NCBI RefSeq assembly: GCF_003254525.1 | Contig: NZ_QFYS01000010.1 | Coordinates: 1-64,000 of the forward strand | DNA length: 64,000 nt | Reading direction: 5' to 3' | Origin: Phenylobacterium kunshanense | GTDB lineage: Bacteria; Pseudomonadota; Alphaproteobacteria; Caulobacterales; Caulobacteraceae | Part shown: positions 46,018 to 55,063 of the stretch, piece after piece | How positions within the stretch are numbered: position 1 is the first letter of the stretch | Layout of the letters: every line of letters starts with the position of its first letter | Notes under the pieces: generated by a model | The model's input: only the letters and a program-made list of their open reading frames with translations | The model's database searches: none | Told to the model about the DNA's origin: nothing | Made by a program: the position numbers and the translations under genes

Positions 46018-49000
46018 TCAGGCGCCGGCGGGAACCTCTTCCTCCGCGAAGCAGGCGGCGATCGCGCCCAGCAGGGCGCCCAGTTCCACCGGCTTGCGCA
46101 CGAAGCCGTCGAAGCCTCGGCCGCCCTGCTCGCCGAAGCGCTCCAGGTCGTAGTCGGCCGAAAAGGCGAGGATGGCCGTGTCCTGGTTCGGACCGGGCTG
46201 GGCGCGGATGCGCAGGGTGGCGTCCGGGCCGTCCATGCCGGGCATGCGGATGTCCATCAGGATCACGTCGAACGGGCGGTCCAGGGCGACATCGATCGCC
46301 TCGTAGCCATCCCCGGCCTCGCTGACCTCGGCGCCGAACGGGGCCAGGATCGATTTCGCCAGCTCGCGGTTCACGGGGTTGTCGTCCACCACCAGCACCC
46401 GCAGGCCGCTGAGGTCCAGCGCCTGGACGGCCTCCTCCGCGGGACCGGGTTGGACGCATTGGGTGGTCGGGATCTCAAAGACGAAGTCCGAGCCCCGGCC
46501 CACCTTGCTCGACACGGTGATCGCGCCGCCCATGGCCTCGACCAGTCCGCTGCAGATCGCCAGGCCCAGCCCGGTCCCCCCGTGCCGGCGCGCGGCCGAG
46601 GCGTCGACCTGGGAAAAGCGCTTGAACAGCTTGGCTTGTTCTTCCGGCTCCATCCCGGGGCCGGTGTCGCGGACGGAGACCCGCAGCCGGCCGCTCACGC
46701 CATTGTAGCCCGCCGAAACGATGACCTCGCCGCGGTCCGTGAACTTCACCGCATTGCCGATCAGATTGAGCAGAATCTGCCGGACCCGGTCGGGGTCGAT
46801 TTCAAGGCAGGCCGGCAGGTCGGGGGCGAGATCGAGCCGGGTCCGCAGCCCCTTCGCCGCGGCCTGGGGCTCGAAGAGGGCCAGGGCGTCGGACAGCGTC
46901 TCGAACGGAGACACCGGCTTGGGCAGAATCGGCATCTGCCCGGCCTCCAGCTTCGAGAAGTCGAGGATGTCGTTGACGATCGCCAGCAGCGCCTGGCCCG
47001 CCCCCGAGATGCGACCGATCTGATAGCGCTCCTCTTCGCCGAGATCCGCGCGCGCCGCCAGCAGTGAGGTGAAGCCCAGGATGGCCGTCAGCGGCGTGCG
47101 GATCTCATGGCTCATATTGGCCATGAACTCGGCCTTGACCGCCGCGGCGGCCTGGGCCGCGTCCCGCGCCTCCCGCAGTTCGTCCTCGAGCTTCACGCGG
47201 GTGGAAACGTCCCGCGTCAGGTCGACGAAGCCCGTTACGCGCCCCGCCGCGTCCCGCATGGCGGTGGGTCGGCTCTCCAGCCAGACCCAGTGACCGTCCT
47301 TGTGTTTCATCCGATAGGTGATGCCAAAGCCCTCGGGGGCTCGGCCGCGGATGATCTCCTGGTAGCCCGCGTGAACGCCGGCCAGATCGTCCGGGTGCAC
47401 CAGCGGCAGCATGCTGACGCCGTCCAGCTCCTCGACAGAATAGCCGAGGATCTTCGTGACGCTCGGAGAGATGTAGAGGAGTTCGCCCGACAGCCTCGCG
47501 CGGGACACGATATCGGTCAGGTGCTCGGCGAGCATCCGATAGCGCGCTTCACTCTCGGCGAGGGCCTCCTCGATCGCCTTTCGCGCCGTGATCTCGCGAA
47601 CGACGTCCTGGAATTCGACGAACGCCCCCGTCTCCGGGTCGTAGACCGCCCGAGGGTGCGCCTCGAGCCAGATCATGCGCCCATCCTTGCAATAGGCGCG
47701 GTATTCGAAGCGGAACGGCGGGGCGCTAGGTCCCGCCGCCATGTAGTCGGCGAACAACGTGCGGCCGCGGGCGAAGTCGTCCGGGTGGATGAATTCGCTG
47801 GTCTTCCGGCCGACCAGTTCTTCCGGCGCGTACCCCGTGACGTAGGTGACCGCCGGGGACATGTAGGTGAAGACCGAGTCCGCCCCGTAGCAGGAGATGA
47901 TGTCGGTGGCGTTCTCGGTGATCAGACGGTAGCGCGCCTCGCTGCGCTCCAGCTCGCGCTGGGCGGCCACGCGCTCGGAAACATCGCGCAGCGGGGTGAT
48001 GATGCCGGTGATCGCGCCCGACTCGTCCTTCAGGATGGTCGGGGCGCCTTCCATCCACACATAGCTTCCGTCCGCGGCGCGAAGCCGGAAGGCTTGCTCA
48101 TAGGTGGGGCCGATCTCGCCGGTCTCGTACACCTCGGCCAGGATCGCCAGGACCCGGTCGACATCTTCGGGATGGACAAGGCTCAACCCCGGCTTGCCGA
48201 TCAGTTCGTCTGGATCGTACCCGTACCGCGCCGCCGAGGGCGACACGTACTGGATCATGACGCCCGCGTCCGCCTTGAGGACCACATCGGTGGAGGAATC
48301 CGCCAGCAGCCGGTACCGGGCCTCGCTCTCCTCGATCTGGTGGAGGAACGTCTCCTCGTCGGTGATGTCGCGCACCACGCCGAACAGTGCGACCACGGCG
48401 CCGGTCGCGTCGCGCTGGCCCTGTCCCTTGTAGAGGAGGATCCGACGCTGGCCGTTGTCGGCGCGGCGGATCTCGACCTTGAGTTCCTGGGCCTCGCCGG
48501 TTGCGAACAACTGAGCGACCGTCTGCTGCAATCGCGCGCGGTCCTCCGCCGAGTAGAGGTCGACGGCGCCGCTGGCGGCGTTTCCAGGCCCGGAGTTCGC
48601 GAGGCCATGAAGTGCGAAGGCCTCATCCGACCATAGAGCCTCTTCGGCGTCTGCCTCTAGACGCCAGTAGCCGATGCCCGCGATCTGACTGGCCAGGCGG
48701 AGCCGCTGTTCCGCGAGTTCGGAGGCTTCGAGCGCCTGGCGCTGGGCGTCCTCCATCCGCCGGCCGTGCACCCGGATAGCCGTCAGCGGCAGCATGACCA
48801 GCGCCATCGACGCCAGCAGCGCCTGGCTGAGGCCCAGCTTCAGTCCAAGCCCACCTTCAACGAAGGTCGCGGGGCCAAGCCCGTTGACGGCGGCCAGGAT
48901 TGAGACGGCGGCGGTGGCCAGCAGCGCCAGCGCGCCCCCCGCCGCGCCCCAGGCGAGGACGCAGTAGAGCAGAGCAGGCAGCAGGAGGAATGAGAGCGGA

Positions 49001-49698
49001 TAGTCAGCCTGCCCGAAGACGACTCCCAGCGTGGCGACCAGTGTCAGGGCCGGCAGATAGCTACGGCCGGAACGGAACCTCTCGAGGAACCGGCCCAGCC
49101 CCCCCTCGCCCAGCGCCAGTACGGCGGGCGTGGTGAGCAGGATACCGAGGGATTCCGAGACGAACCATTGAGGCGCGGTCGGCCACCATGGCGCCCCCAC
49201 CAGGAACCGCAGGACGAGCACGCCGGCCAGGCTCGCCAGCATGGGCGCGACGACGCCACCGGCAATGAGGAACGCCGGCAGATGGCGGGGGTTCGTCAGA
49301 TCGACCCTTGGCTGAGCGACCATCCTCGTGACCAGGATCGCGCAGGTGAACATGGCCAGGACGTTGCTGGCCGCCATGCCCAACGACATGACGACGCCCT
49401 CGCCCGCAGCGAGATTGGCCGTGGCGACACCGATCGCCCCGGCGCCCAGGATGGCCCCCCAACGCGCGCGCGGCTGGCGCAGGAGCACGGCGATGACGAT
49501 GCCGTCGGACAGCCAGACCGCTGCGGGGTTGTGAAGTTCCTTGGTCAGGAGAATGCAGGCGAACGCGGTCACGAACACCGCCGCCGCAAGGGCGGTCGCC
49601 CCCGCGATCTGGCCCGTCGCCCATGTCCGTCGCCCGCGTGTCAGCATTTCCCCGCCGGCCGGCGCACTGAGCGATCCGGCTTTGCCATTGGAAGGCAT
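46018..49698 (-). CDS. Hybrid sensor histidine kinase: MASE1, four PAS, HisKA-HATPase, receiver
   Basis: The 1226-residue protein starts with a MASE1-type integral membrane sensor of about eight helices (about 28-315). Four PAS domains follow, three with the shared S-E-A-R-Y-R start. Then come the HisKA H-box (M-S-H-E-I-R-T-P-L, His864), the HATPase N-box (N-L-I-G-N-A-V-K-F, Asn982) with G-T-G-L-G-L, and a C-terminal receiver with Asp1149 (L-M-D-I-R-M-P-G-M-D-G). The receiver has Ser instead of Thr at the switch position (A-F-S-A-D). It lies 74 bases after the TpsB gene on the same strand and may be co-transcribed with the CHAT-TPS operon. No partner regulator is adjacent. Confidence 0.92.
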   Translation of the reverse strand: MPSNGKAGSLSAPAGGEMLTRGRRTWATGQIAGATALAAAVFVTAFACILLTKELHNPAAVWLSDGIVIAVLLRQPRARWGAILGAGAIGVATANLAAGEGVVMSLGMAASNVLAMFTCAILVTRMVAQPRVDLTNPRHLPAFLIAGGVVAPMLASLAGVLVLRFLVGAPWWPTAPQWFVSESLGILLTTPAVLALGEGGLGRFLERFRSGRSYLPALTLVATLGVVFGQADYPLSFLLLPALLYCVLAWGAAGGALALLATAAVSILAAVNGLGPATFVEGGLGLKLGLSQALLASMALVMLPLTAIRVHGRRMEDAQRQALEASELAEQRLRLASQIAGIGYWRLEADAEEALWSDEAFALHGLANSGPGNAASGAVDLYSAEDRARLQQTVAQLFATGEAQELKVEIRRADNGQRRILLYKGQGQRDATGAVVALFGVVRDITDEETFLHQIEESEARYRLLADSSTDVVLKADAGVMIQYVSPSAARYGYDPDELIGKPGLSLVHPEDVDRVLAILAEVYETGEIGPTYEQAFRLRAADGSYVWMEGAPTILKDESGAITGIITPLRDVSERVAAQRELERSEARYRLITENATDIISCYGADSVFTYMSPAVTYVTGYAPEELVGRKTSEFIHPDDFARGRTLFADYMAAGPSAPPFRFEYRAYCKDGRMIWLEAHPRAVYDPETGAFVEFQDVVREITARKAIEEALAESEARYRMLAEHLTDIVSRARLSGELLYISPSVTKILGYSVEELDGVSMLPLVHPDDLAGVHAGYQEIIRGRAPEGFGITYRMKHKDGHWVWLESRPTAMRDAAGRVTGFVDLTRDVSTRVKLEDELREARDAAQAAAAVKAEFMANMSHEIRTPLTAILGFTSLLAARADLGEEERYQIGRISGAGQALLAIVNDILDFSKLEAGQMPILPKPVSPFETLSDALALFEPQAAAKGLRTRLDLAPDLPACLEIDPDRVRQILLNLIGNAVKFTDRGEVIVSAGYNGVSGRLRVSVRDTGPGMEPEEQAKLFKRFSQVDASAARRHGGTGLGLAICSGLVEAMGGAITVSSKVGRGSDFVFEIPTTQCVQPGPAEEAVQALDLSGLRVLVVDDNPVNRELAKSILAPFGAEVSEAGDGYEAIDVALDRPFDVILMDIRMPGMDGPDATLRIRAQPGPNQDTAILAFSADYDLERFGEQGGRGFDGFVRKPVELGALLGAIAACFAEEEVPAGA

Positions 49699-49772
49699 AC
49701 CTGTGCCTCCAATCCACTAACCGTAATTGCGACAGTTCAGCGCGCCAAAGACCGGCGTTCCCAAAATGAGTA

Positions 49773-51629
49773 TCAGCGCAGGAGTTTGAGAGGCCGGAGG
49801 ACGATTCGGACCTGAAGTCCGTCGTCCTGCAGGTCCTTGCTGCCGAACAGCTCGACCTTGTTGAGGGCGTGCCCATAGGTGACCCGCGCCGACAGCGCCT
49901 CGGATGGCGTCCAGGCGAGCGAGGCGCCCACGCTGTAGATCTCCCGCTTAGGATGCGGCGGCCGGTCGTTGCGGACGTAGGCGCCGTCGGCGAAGGCCGA
50001 GACGGTGAAGGCGTCCCAGGTGAACCCGCCTGACCGTGCCTGCCCGCGGGCGAAGCTCAACGGTCGAGCGATTTCCACCGAGCCCACGAGACCATTGTCG
50101 GCGAGGATGAGGTTCTCGCGATATCCCCGCACGGTCGTCTCGCCCCCGGCCGAGAAGCGCTCGCCCGAGTAGAGGATGCTGTTGGCCACCTGGCCAGACA
50201 ACCGCGCCCGCAACTCCAGGCCGTCGTCGGAAAGGCGCCGCGCGTAGTTCACCTGCGCCAGCAGGGCCATGAATGTCTGCTTCGGCGTGGCCAGGCCCGG
50301 AATATCGGACCGGGTCCCGTCGAGCCCCATGGTCCCCGTGATCGAGACGGCCATGACCTGGTCGACGTTGCGCACCACATAGTCGCCAACGGCGCGGATG
50401 GCGGTGTACTTGCTACGCCCGCGCACCGAACCGGGGCTGAAGGAGAACGGCTCCCCCAGCAGGAAGGTCTTGCCTTCCCGGTGGATCACCAGAACGCCGG
50501 TCGACAGGGTCCGCGCGGACGCCCACCGCCCCGGCTCGCCCGTCGGCAGCAGCGGGACGTCGACCAGCTTCCGGGTCAGGCCGACCTCCACGGACCGATC
50601 GCGCGCCTCGATATCCAGCGGAACCAGCGGCGTGTCGATCACGGCCGCATTGTTGTAGGCCCCCCGGATCGAAAGTGTGGTCCTGGGCGACAGGAAGGGC
50701 GTCGAGTAGTTGAGGGAAATATCCTCCACGCCTTCGGTCCAGCCGGCCTCGGCGCTGAGCACGGAGCCCGCCACCAGCACATTGCGCACGGACCCCGCGA
50801 CCGCCAGGCGTTCCCCACCCACGGTCGGCGAGCGGTTGTTGGCGGCGGTCACGTAGAGGTCGTAGCGATCCTGCGGCACAAGCCGCACGCCCAGGCTGGC
50901 TTCTCCCGGCCGACTGCCGGGCCGGAGCTCGGCATTGACGGTCCGCAGGGCGGGATCCTCGGCCAGCAGGCGGAAATCGCGCTCGAGGTCGAAGGCGCTG
51001 AGCGGGCGTTGAAAGGCCGCCGGCATCCGCTCGCGCACGTAGCGTTCGGTCAGTCCCTTGGCGCCCCCGGCCCACGTCACCTCCAGCGGCGCGGCGCCTG
51101 GCGCCGACGCCGACAGCCCCCCGTACAGAACCCTGAGCTCCAGTTCTCCTGGGCGCGCGGCCGGCCGGACCACGACGCCCGAGTTGATGAAGCCCGCGCC
51201 GAGGTAGGCGCGGTTGATGAGCTGGACCAGCGCCAGCGCCTGCGCCACGCCGCCGGACGGACCGGGCAGGCCGTTCAGTTCGAATTGCCGACGCACCCAG
51301 GCTTCGTCCAGGCGCTCGTCCGGTCGATGATCCAGCCGGAACCCCTGCGCCTCGGGCGGGCGCCACCCTGACGGAGGCCGTGGATCGCCCGCAGGTCCCT
51401 CCACGGCCACGCGGATCTCGCGGAGCGGAACGCCGGGGCCGGCTGGCGGCGTCTCGGGCGCGGTGCGCTGGGGCTCCGAGGGAAGGCCGGGGCTGGCCTG
51501 CGGGTAAGCCGGCAAGGGCGGGGGCGAGGCGCGCGGACCGGTGCGCTCCTGCGCGCTGGCCAGAGCGGCGGGCGACAGCGTCAGGGCCAGGGCCGTGACG
51601 CGCAGCAGTCGGCTTCGGCGGGCGCTCAA
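49773..51629 (-). CDS. Two-partner secretion outer-membrane transporter (TpsB, ShlB/FhaC/HecB family)
   Basis: The 618-residue protein has a signal peptide (ending A-A-L-A-S-A-Q), a Pro-rich linker (about 27-70), two POTRA domains (about 70-270) and a C-terminal 16-strand Omp85-type barrel. The loop-6 motif appears as T-T-V-R-G-Y-R-E-N. It should export the TpsA protein encoded just upstream. I use the TTG start at 51629, which overlaps the TpsA stop by 4 bases (TTGA) and has an AGGGGGG site; the frame remains open to 51764. Confidence 0.88.
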   Translation of the reverse strand: MSARRSRLLRVTALALTLSPAALASAQERTGPRASPPPLPAYPQASPGLPSEPQRTAPETPPAGPGVPLREIRVAVEGPAGDPRPPSGWRPPEAQGFRLDHRPDERLDEAWVRRQFELNGLPGPSGGVAQALALVQLINRAYLGAGFINSGVVVRPAARPGELELRVLYGGLSASAPGAAPLEVTWAGGAKGLTERYVRERMPAAFQRPLSAFDLERDFRLLAEDPALRTVNAELRPGSRPGEASLGVRLVPQDRYDLYVTAANNRSPTVGGERLAVAGSVRNVLVAGSVLSAEAGWTEGVEDISLNYSTPFLSPRTTLSIRGAYNNAAVIDTPLVPLDIEARDRSVEVGLTRKLVDVPLLPTGEPGRWASARTLSTGVLVIHREGKTFLLGEPFSFSPGSVRGRSKYTAIRAVGDYVVRNVDQVMAVSITGTMGLDGTRSDIPGLATPKQTFMALLAQVNYARRLSDDGLELRARLSGQVANSILYSGERFSAGGETTVRGYRENLILADNGLVGSVEIARPLSFARGQARSGGFTWDAFTVSAFADGAYVRNDRPPHPKREIYSVGASLAWTPSEALSARVTYGHALNKVELFGSKDLQDDGLQVRIVLRPLKLLR

Positions 51630-54600
51630 GGGCAGCCCCCCTCGCCGGCCGACCTCACAAGGGATAGCGCCGGCAGGCCGATCGATGCCGGCTCGCGCGC
51701 ATAGGGGCCCACCGGACGGGTGATGAGCTGGCTGACCTCGCCCGTGGAACGGACGGATGGGCACTGGCCTCGCAGGACCTTGGAAGCGTCGACCACCGAA
51801 AGGTTGCGGTTCACCGTGCCGCTGCTGACGTCATAGAGGCCCGCGGCCAGGACGAACTCACCATCCACGGCGACGACGTTCGTCCGGTCGGCCGAATTGA
51901 TGAAGTAGCGGCTTTCGATCACCACATTGGCGCCACGCTGCTCACCGAGCGCCAGGATCGCGCCCCCGTTCGAGATGATCGCCCGGGGCGAGGTGATGAC
52001 GATCCGCCCGCCCGTCCCCGCGCCAGATGAGGTCTGGATCGATCCGGGCGCGTCGGCGCCTTCCAGGATCAGCAGAGCGTCCGTCGGCATTTCGATGCCG
52101 ATCCCGCCGGCCGCGCCGGCGAAAGAGTTGGTGGAGATGCTGGCCCCGTCGGCGATGCGTATCCGGCCGGCGACGATACCGATGTCGCCCGCGTCGCCCA
52201 CCTCGCCGGCCGCATAGCCGCTCGCCACGTCCCCTGCTCGGTTCTCGCTCGTGATCACCGTGCCGTCGCCGGAGAGATCCAGCGTCCCGACGTCCAGCAG
52301 CACCGTGCCGGCCCGATTGGCGTTTCCGGACACGGTCGTGACCTTCGCGCCGCCTCGAAGGTCGAGAGCGTCAGCCTGCACCAGGACAATGCCAGCGGCG
52401 CCCGCCGCACCGGGGAAGGCTTCGGAGGTGATCGCCGCGGCGTTGTCCAGCCTGACACTGTCCGCGATGACCGCGACGTTCCCGGCTGGCCCGCTGTTGA
52501 AGGTGCCTGTCCGGATGCCCGCATTGTCGACCAGCAGATCGCCGGCCGTGACCGTGACGTCCCCCGCGCGCCCGCCGCCATAGGTGTCTGACGAGATGAG
52601 GGCGCCCTTCATCTGCAGGGTCCTGGCCTCGACCGTTACGGTTCCTGCGTCGCCCCCGAAGGCGTCGGAACTGATGTAGCTCAAGCGGCCAGGCTCACCC
52701 TCGAGGGTCAGCTTGTCGGCGGTGATGATCACGTCCCCGGCCTGACCGAGGCCGCCCAAGCTGTCAGAGGCCACATACGAGCCGCCCTGGATCGTAAGGC
52801 TGCCGGCGTTGAGCAGCACGGACCCTGCGTCCGAGTCGCCGCGGGTGATCGAGGAGACATAGCCGCGCCCGCGCAGGGTCACCGACCGCGCGTCGATCGT
52901 CACGTCCCCGGCCTTGCCCAGACCTATGGTGTCGGAGCTGATGTAGGTGAACTCTCGGTCGCCCCCGTCGAGCTCGATGCTGCCCGCGCGGATCGTCACG
53001 GCCCCGGCGTCGCCCAGCGACTGCGCATCGGAGGAGATGAAGGCGTCGGAGAGGGTAAGGCTGTCCGCCTCGATCTCCACCGAGCCGGCGTTCCCCGTCC
53101 CCGCTACGCCCTCGGACGTTATGGCCGCGCCGTTGAGCAACCGGACCGCGCCACCGGCGACCCGCACCGCCCCCGCATTGCCCGACCCAAGCGTGTCGGA
53201 CGAGACCTTGGCCACGGTGTCGAGGACGATTGTGGAGCCTCGGAGCGAAACGTCGCCGGCGTCCCCCAAGGCCGTGGCGTTGGACGACACGACTGCATTG
53301 TCGATGCGGAGCGTCTGGCTTGCGCCCAGGTCGACGCTGCCGCCGGTCCCATCGCCCAGGGTGTTGGACTCAACCTGGACACCGTCCAGCGTCAGGTTGC
53401 CGGCTCGCGCGAAGATCGTCCCGCCACGTGCCGCCCCATAGGCGGTCGAGCTGATGCGGCCCAGGCGGACGAGGACATCGCCCGTCGCCACGAGTTCGAT
53501 CAGGCCCGCCCGATCCGAGGCGGGTCCGAACGATTCCGCCACCATCTGGGTCTCGTCGAGCACGATGCGATCGCCGCGTACGCTGACCGTGCCGACGCTG
53601 CCGGCGCCGTAGGAGCTGGAGTTGATGTTGGTCTGCTGAAGGAAGATGTCGGGCGCGGTGATCGAGATCTCGCCCGCGCCGCCGTCGCTGTAGGTCACCG
53701 CGGTCATGAACACGCCGGCGGCCTCGAAACTGCGGGTCGCCTCGATGGTCAGGCGGCCGGTGTCGCTCGCCGCGCCGGGCGCCGAGCCCAGGACGGCGCC
53801 GCCGGACACAGCGATGGCGCCGCCGTCCAGGCGCACGTCGCCTGGCCGTCCGCCCTCGACGCTGCCGGTGACCACCGCTCCGCCCGCCATGGTGATCGCG
53901 GGTGCGGACAACGCCACGTCGCCGCCCTGTCCCGGGCCGAAGGTGAAGGCCGTGACCGTGGCCGACGTCAGGTCCAGCGCATCGCCCGCCGCGAACCGAA
54001 CGAGCCCCCCGCGCCCTGCCGCCGAAGTGGTCGAAGCCACCGAAAGGCTGTCGCTCAGGGTGATCGTGTCGCCGGCGAGCGTGACATTCCCGCCGTCGCC
54101 CGGGCCCAGCGCGACGCTGAAGATCGATCCGCCAGCCCCGAAGATGCTCCCGGCGCTCAGCGCGACGTCGCCGCCGGCGGCCGCTCCGCGCGTGGAAGCG
54201 CCGAGCAGCGTTCCGTTCCGGAGCGTGAGGCTCTCCTGCGCCCGCACCTCCACGTCACCCCCGCGGAAGTCGCCGCCCGCGTCGCTCGTGATCAGCGCCG
54301 CGTCCAGGGTCACCGCCGAGCCCTCAATCCGGAGACCGCCGCCGGGCGCCCCTTCGGCCAGAGCCAGGAGCTGGCTGTTCACGACCTCCACCGAGCCAAC
54401 CGCGTCCAGCGCCAGGCTGCGGAAGCGCAGGGAGCTGTCGGCGATCCTCACGTCCTGAGCGGCGAGGGAAAGGACGGCGCCAGCCCCCGCAAACGTGTCG
54501 CCGACGCCGCCCAGCGCGATGTCAGCTTCGCCGCCGAGGAAGCCGAAGCTCTGGGGCGAGGCGATGGACAGGGTCGAGCCATCCGGCGTCGCCGTGGCGA

Positions 54601-55063
54601 AGGCGTTTCCGTCCGCGAAGCGCAGCTCGCCCGCGGTCGAGAAGTGAGCGGCGGCCGGCACGTCGAGCCGCGCGCCCGCGCCGAAGACGATCCCCGCCGG
54701 GTTGACGAAGTAGAAGCTGGCGTTGGGCAGGGCTTGGGAATCGATGGTCCCGGCGATCTGCGAGGGTTCGCCCCCGGTCACGCGGTTGATCACATTGGCC
54801 ACGGTCCCGCCGTCACCGGCGCCTCGCACCCACCGGGCCGTGTCGCCGACGCCCAGGCTGAATCGTTCGAAGCTGTGGAAGAGGTTGGCCCCGGCCAGCG
54901 TGCCGCCATCGATCGTATGGACAGCGCCCGCCTGAGTGATCGTCGTCCCCAGGCCTCGCGCCCCGCCAATGTCGGGCGTGATCGCGGTCTGCGCCGTGAC
55001 GGCCGCCGGCCAGCCGCCCAGCGCGGCCGCCAGCACCAGCCAGGAGGCCCCGCCGCGCCTCAT
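51626..55063 (-). CDS. Two-partner secretion exoprotein (TpsA) with filamentous-hemagglutinin N-terminal domain
   Basis: The 1145-residue protein has a signal peptide (about 1-25, ending A-V-T-A-Q), the TPS secretion domain (about 26-270) with F-V-N-P-A-G-I-V-F-G, and a long right-handed beta-helix built from repeats of roughly 40-50 residues with a recurring I-S-S-D-x-x-G-x-G-x-A-G-D-V turn. The whole protein contains only two Cys, both in the last 55 residues (G-Q-C-P-S and the final G-G-C-P). No separate toxin or adhesin domain is recognisable at the C-terminus. The start at 55063 overlaps the CHAT stop by 4 bases (ATGA). Confidence 0.88.
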   Translation of the reverse strand: MRRGGASWLVLAAALGGWPAAVTAQTAITPDIGGARGLGTTITQAGAVHTIDGGTLAGANLFHSFERFSLGVGDTARWVRGAGDGGTVANVINRVTGGEPSQIAGTIDSQALPNASFYFVNPAGIVFGAGARLDVPAAAHFSTAGELRFADGNAFATATPDGSTLSIASPQSFGFLGGEADIALGGVGDTFAGAGAVLSLAAQDVRIADSSLRFRSLALDAVGSVEVVNSQLLALAEGAPGGGLRIEGSAVTLDAALITSDAGGDFRGGDVEVRAQESLTLRNGTLLGASTRGAAAGGDVALSAGSIFGAGGSIFSVALGPGDGGNVTLAGDTITLSDSLSVASTTSAAGRGGLVRFAAGDALDLTSATVTAFTFGPGQGGDVALSAPAITMAGGAVVTGSVEGGRPGDVRLDGGAIAVSGGAVLGSAPGAASDTGRLTIEATRSFEAAGVFMTAVTYSDGGAGEISITAPDIFLQQTNINSSSYGAGSVGTVSVRGDRIVLDETQMVAESFGPASDRAGLIELVATGDVLVRLGRISSTAYGAARGGTIFARAGNLTLDGVQVESNTLGDGTGGSVDLGASQTLRIDNAVVSSNATALGDAGDVSLRGSTIVLDTVAKVSSDTLGSGNAGAVRVAGGAVRLLNGAAITSEGVAGTGNAGSVEIEADSLTLSDAFISSDAQSLGDAGAVTIRAGSIELDGGDREFTYISSDTIGLGKAGDVTIDARSVTLRGRGYVSSITRGDSDAGSVLLNAGSLTIQGGSYVASDSLGGLGQAGDVIITADKLTLEGEPGRLSYISSDAFGGDAGTVTVEARTLQMKGALISSDTYGGGRAGDVTVTAGDLLVDNAGIRTGTFNSGPAGNVAVIADSVRLDNAAAITSEAFPGAAGAAGIVLVQADALDLRGGAKVTTVSGNANRAGTVLLDVGTLDLSGDGTVITSENRAGDVASGYAAGEVGDAGDIGIVAGRIRIADGASISTNSFAGAAGGIGIEMPTDALLILEGADAPGSIQTSSGAGTGGRIVITSPRAIISNGGAILALGEQRGANVVIESRYFINSADRTNVVAVDGEFVLAAGLYDVSSGTVNRNLSVVDASKVLRGQCPSVRSTGEVSQLITRPVGPYAREPASIGLPALSLVRSAGEGGCP

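Noticed and set aside
51626..55063. Periodic DNA in the TpsA gene as a possible CRISPR or tandem repeat
   Set aside because: The period matches protein beta-helix repeats of roughly 40-50 residues with diverged sequence; there are no identical repeats with unique spacers.
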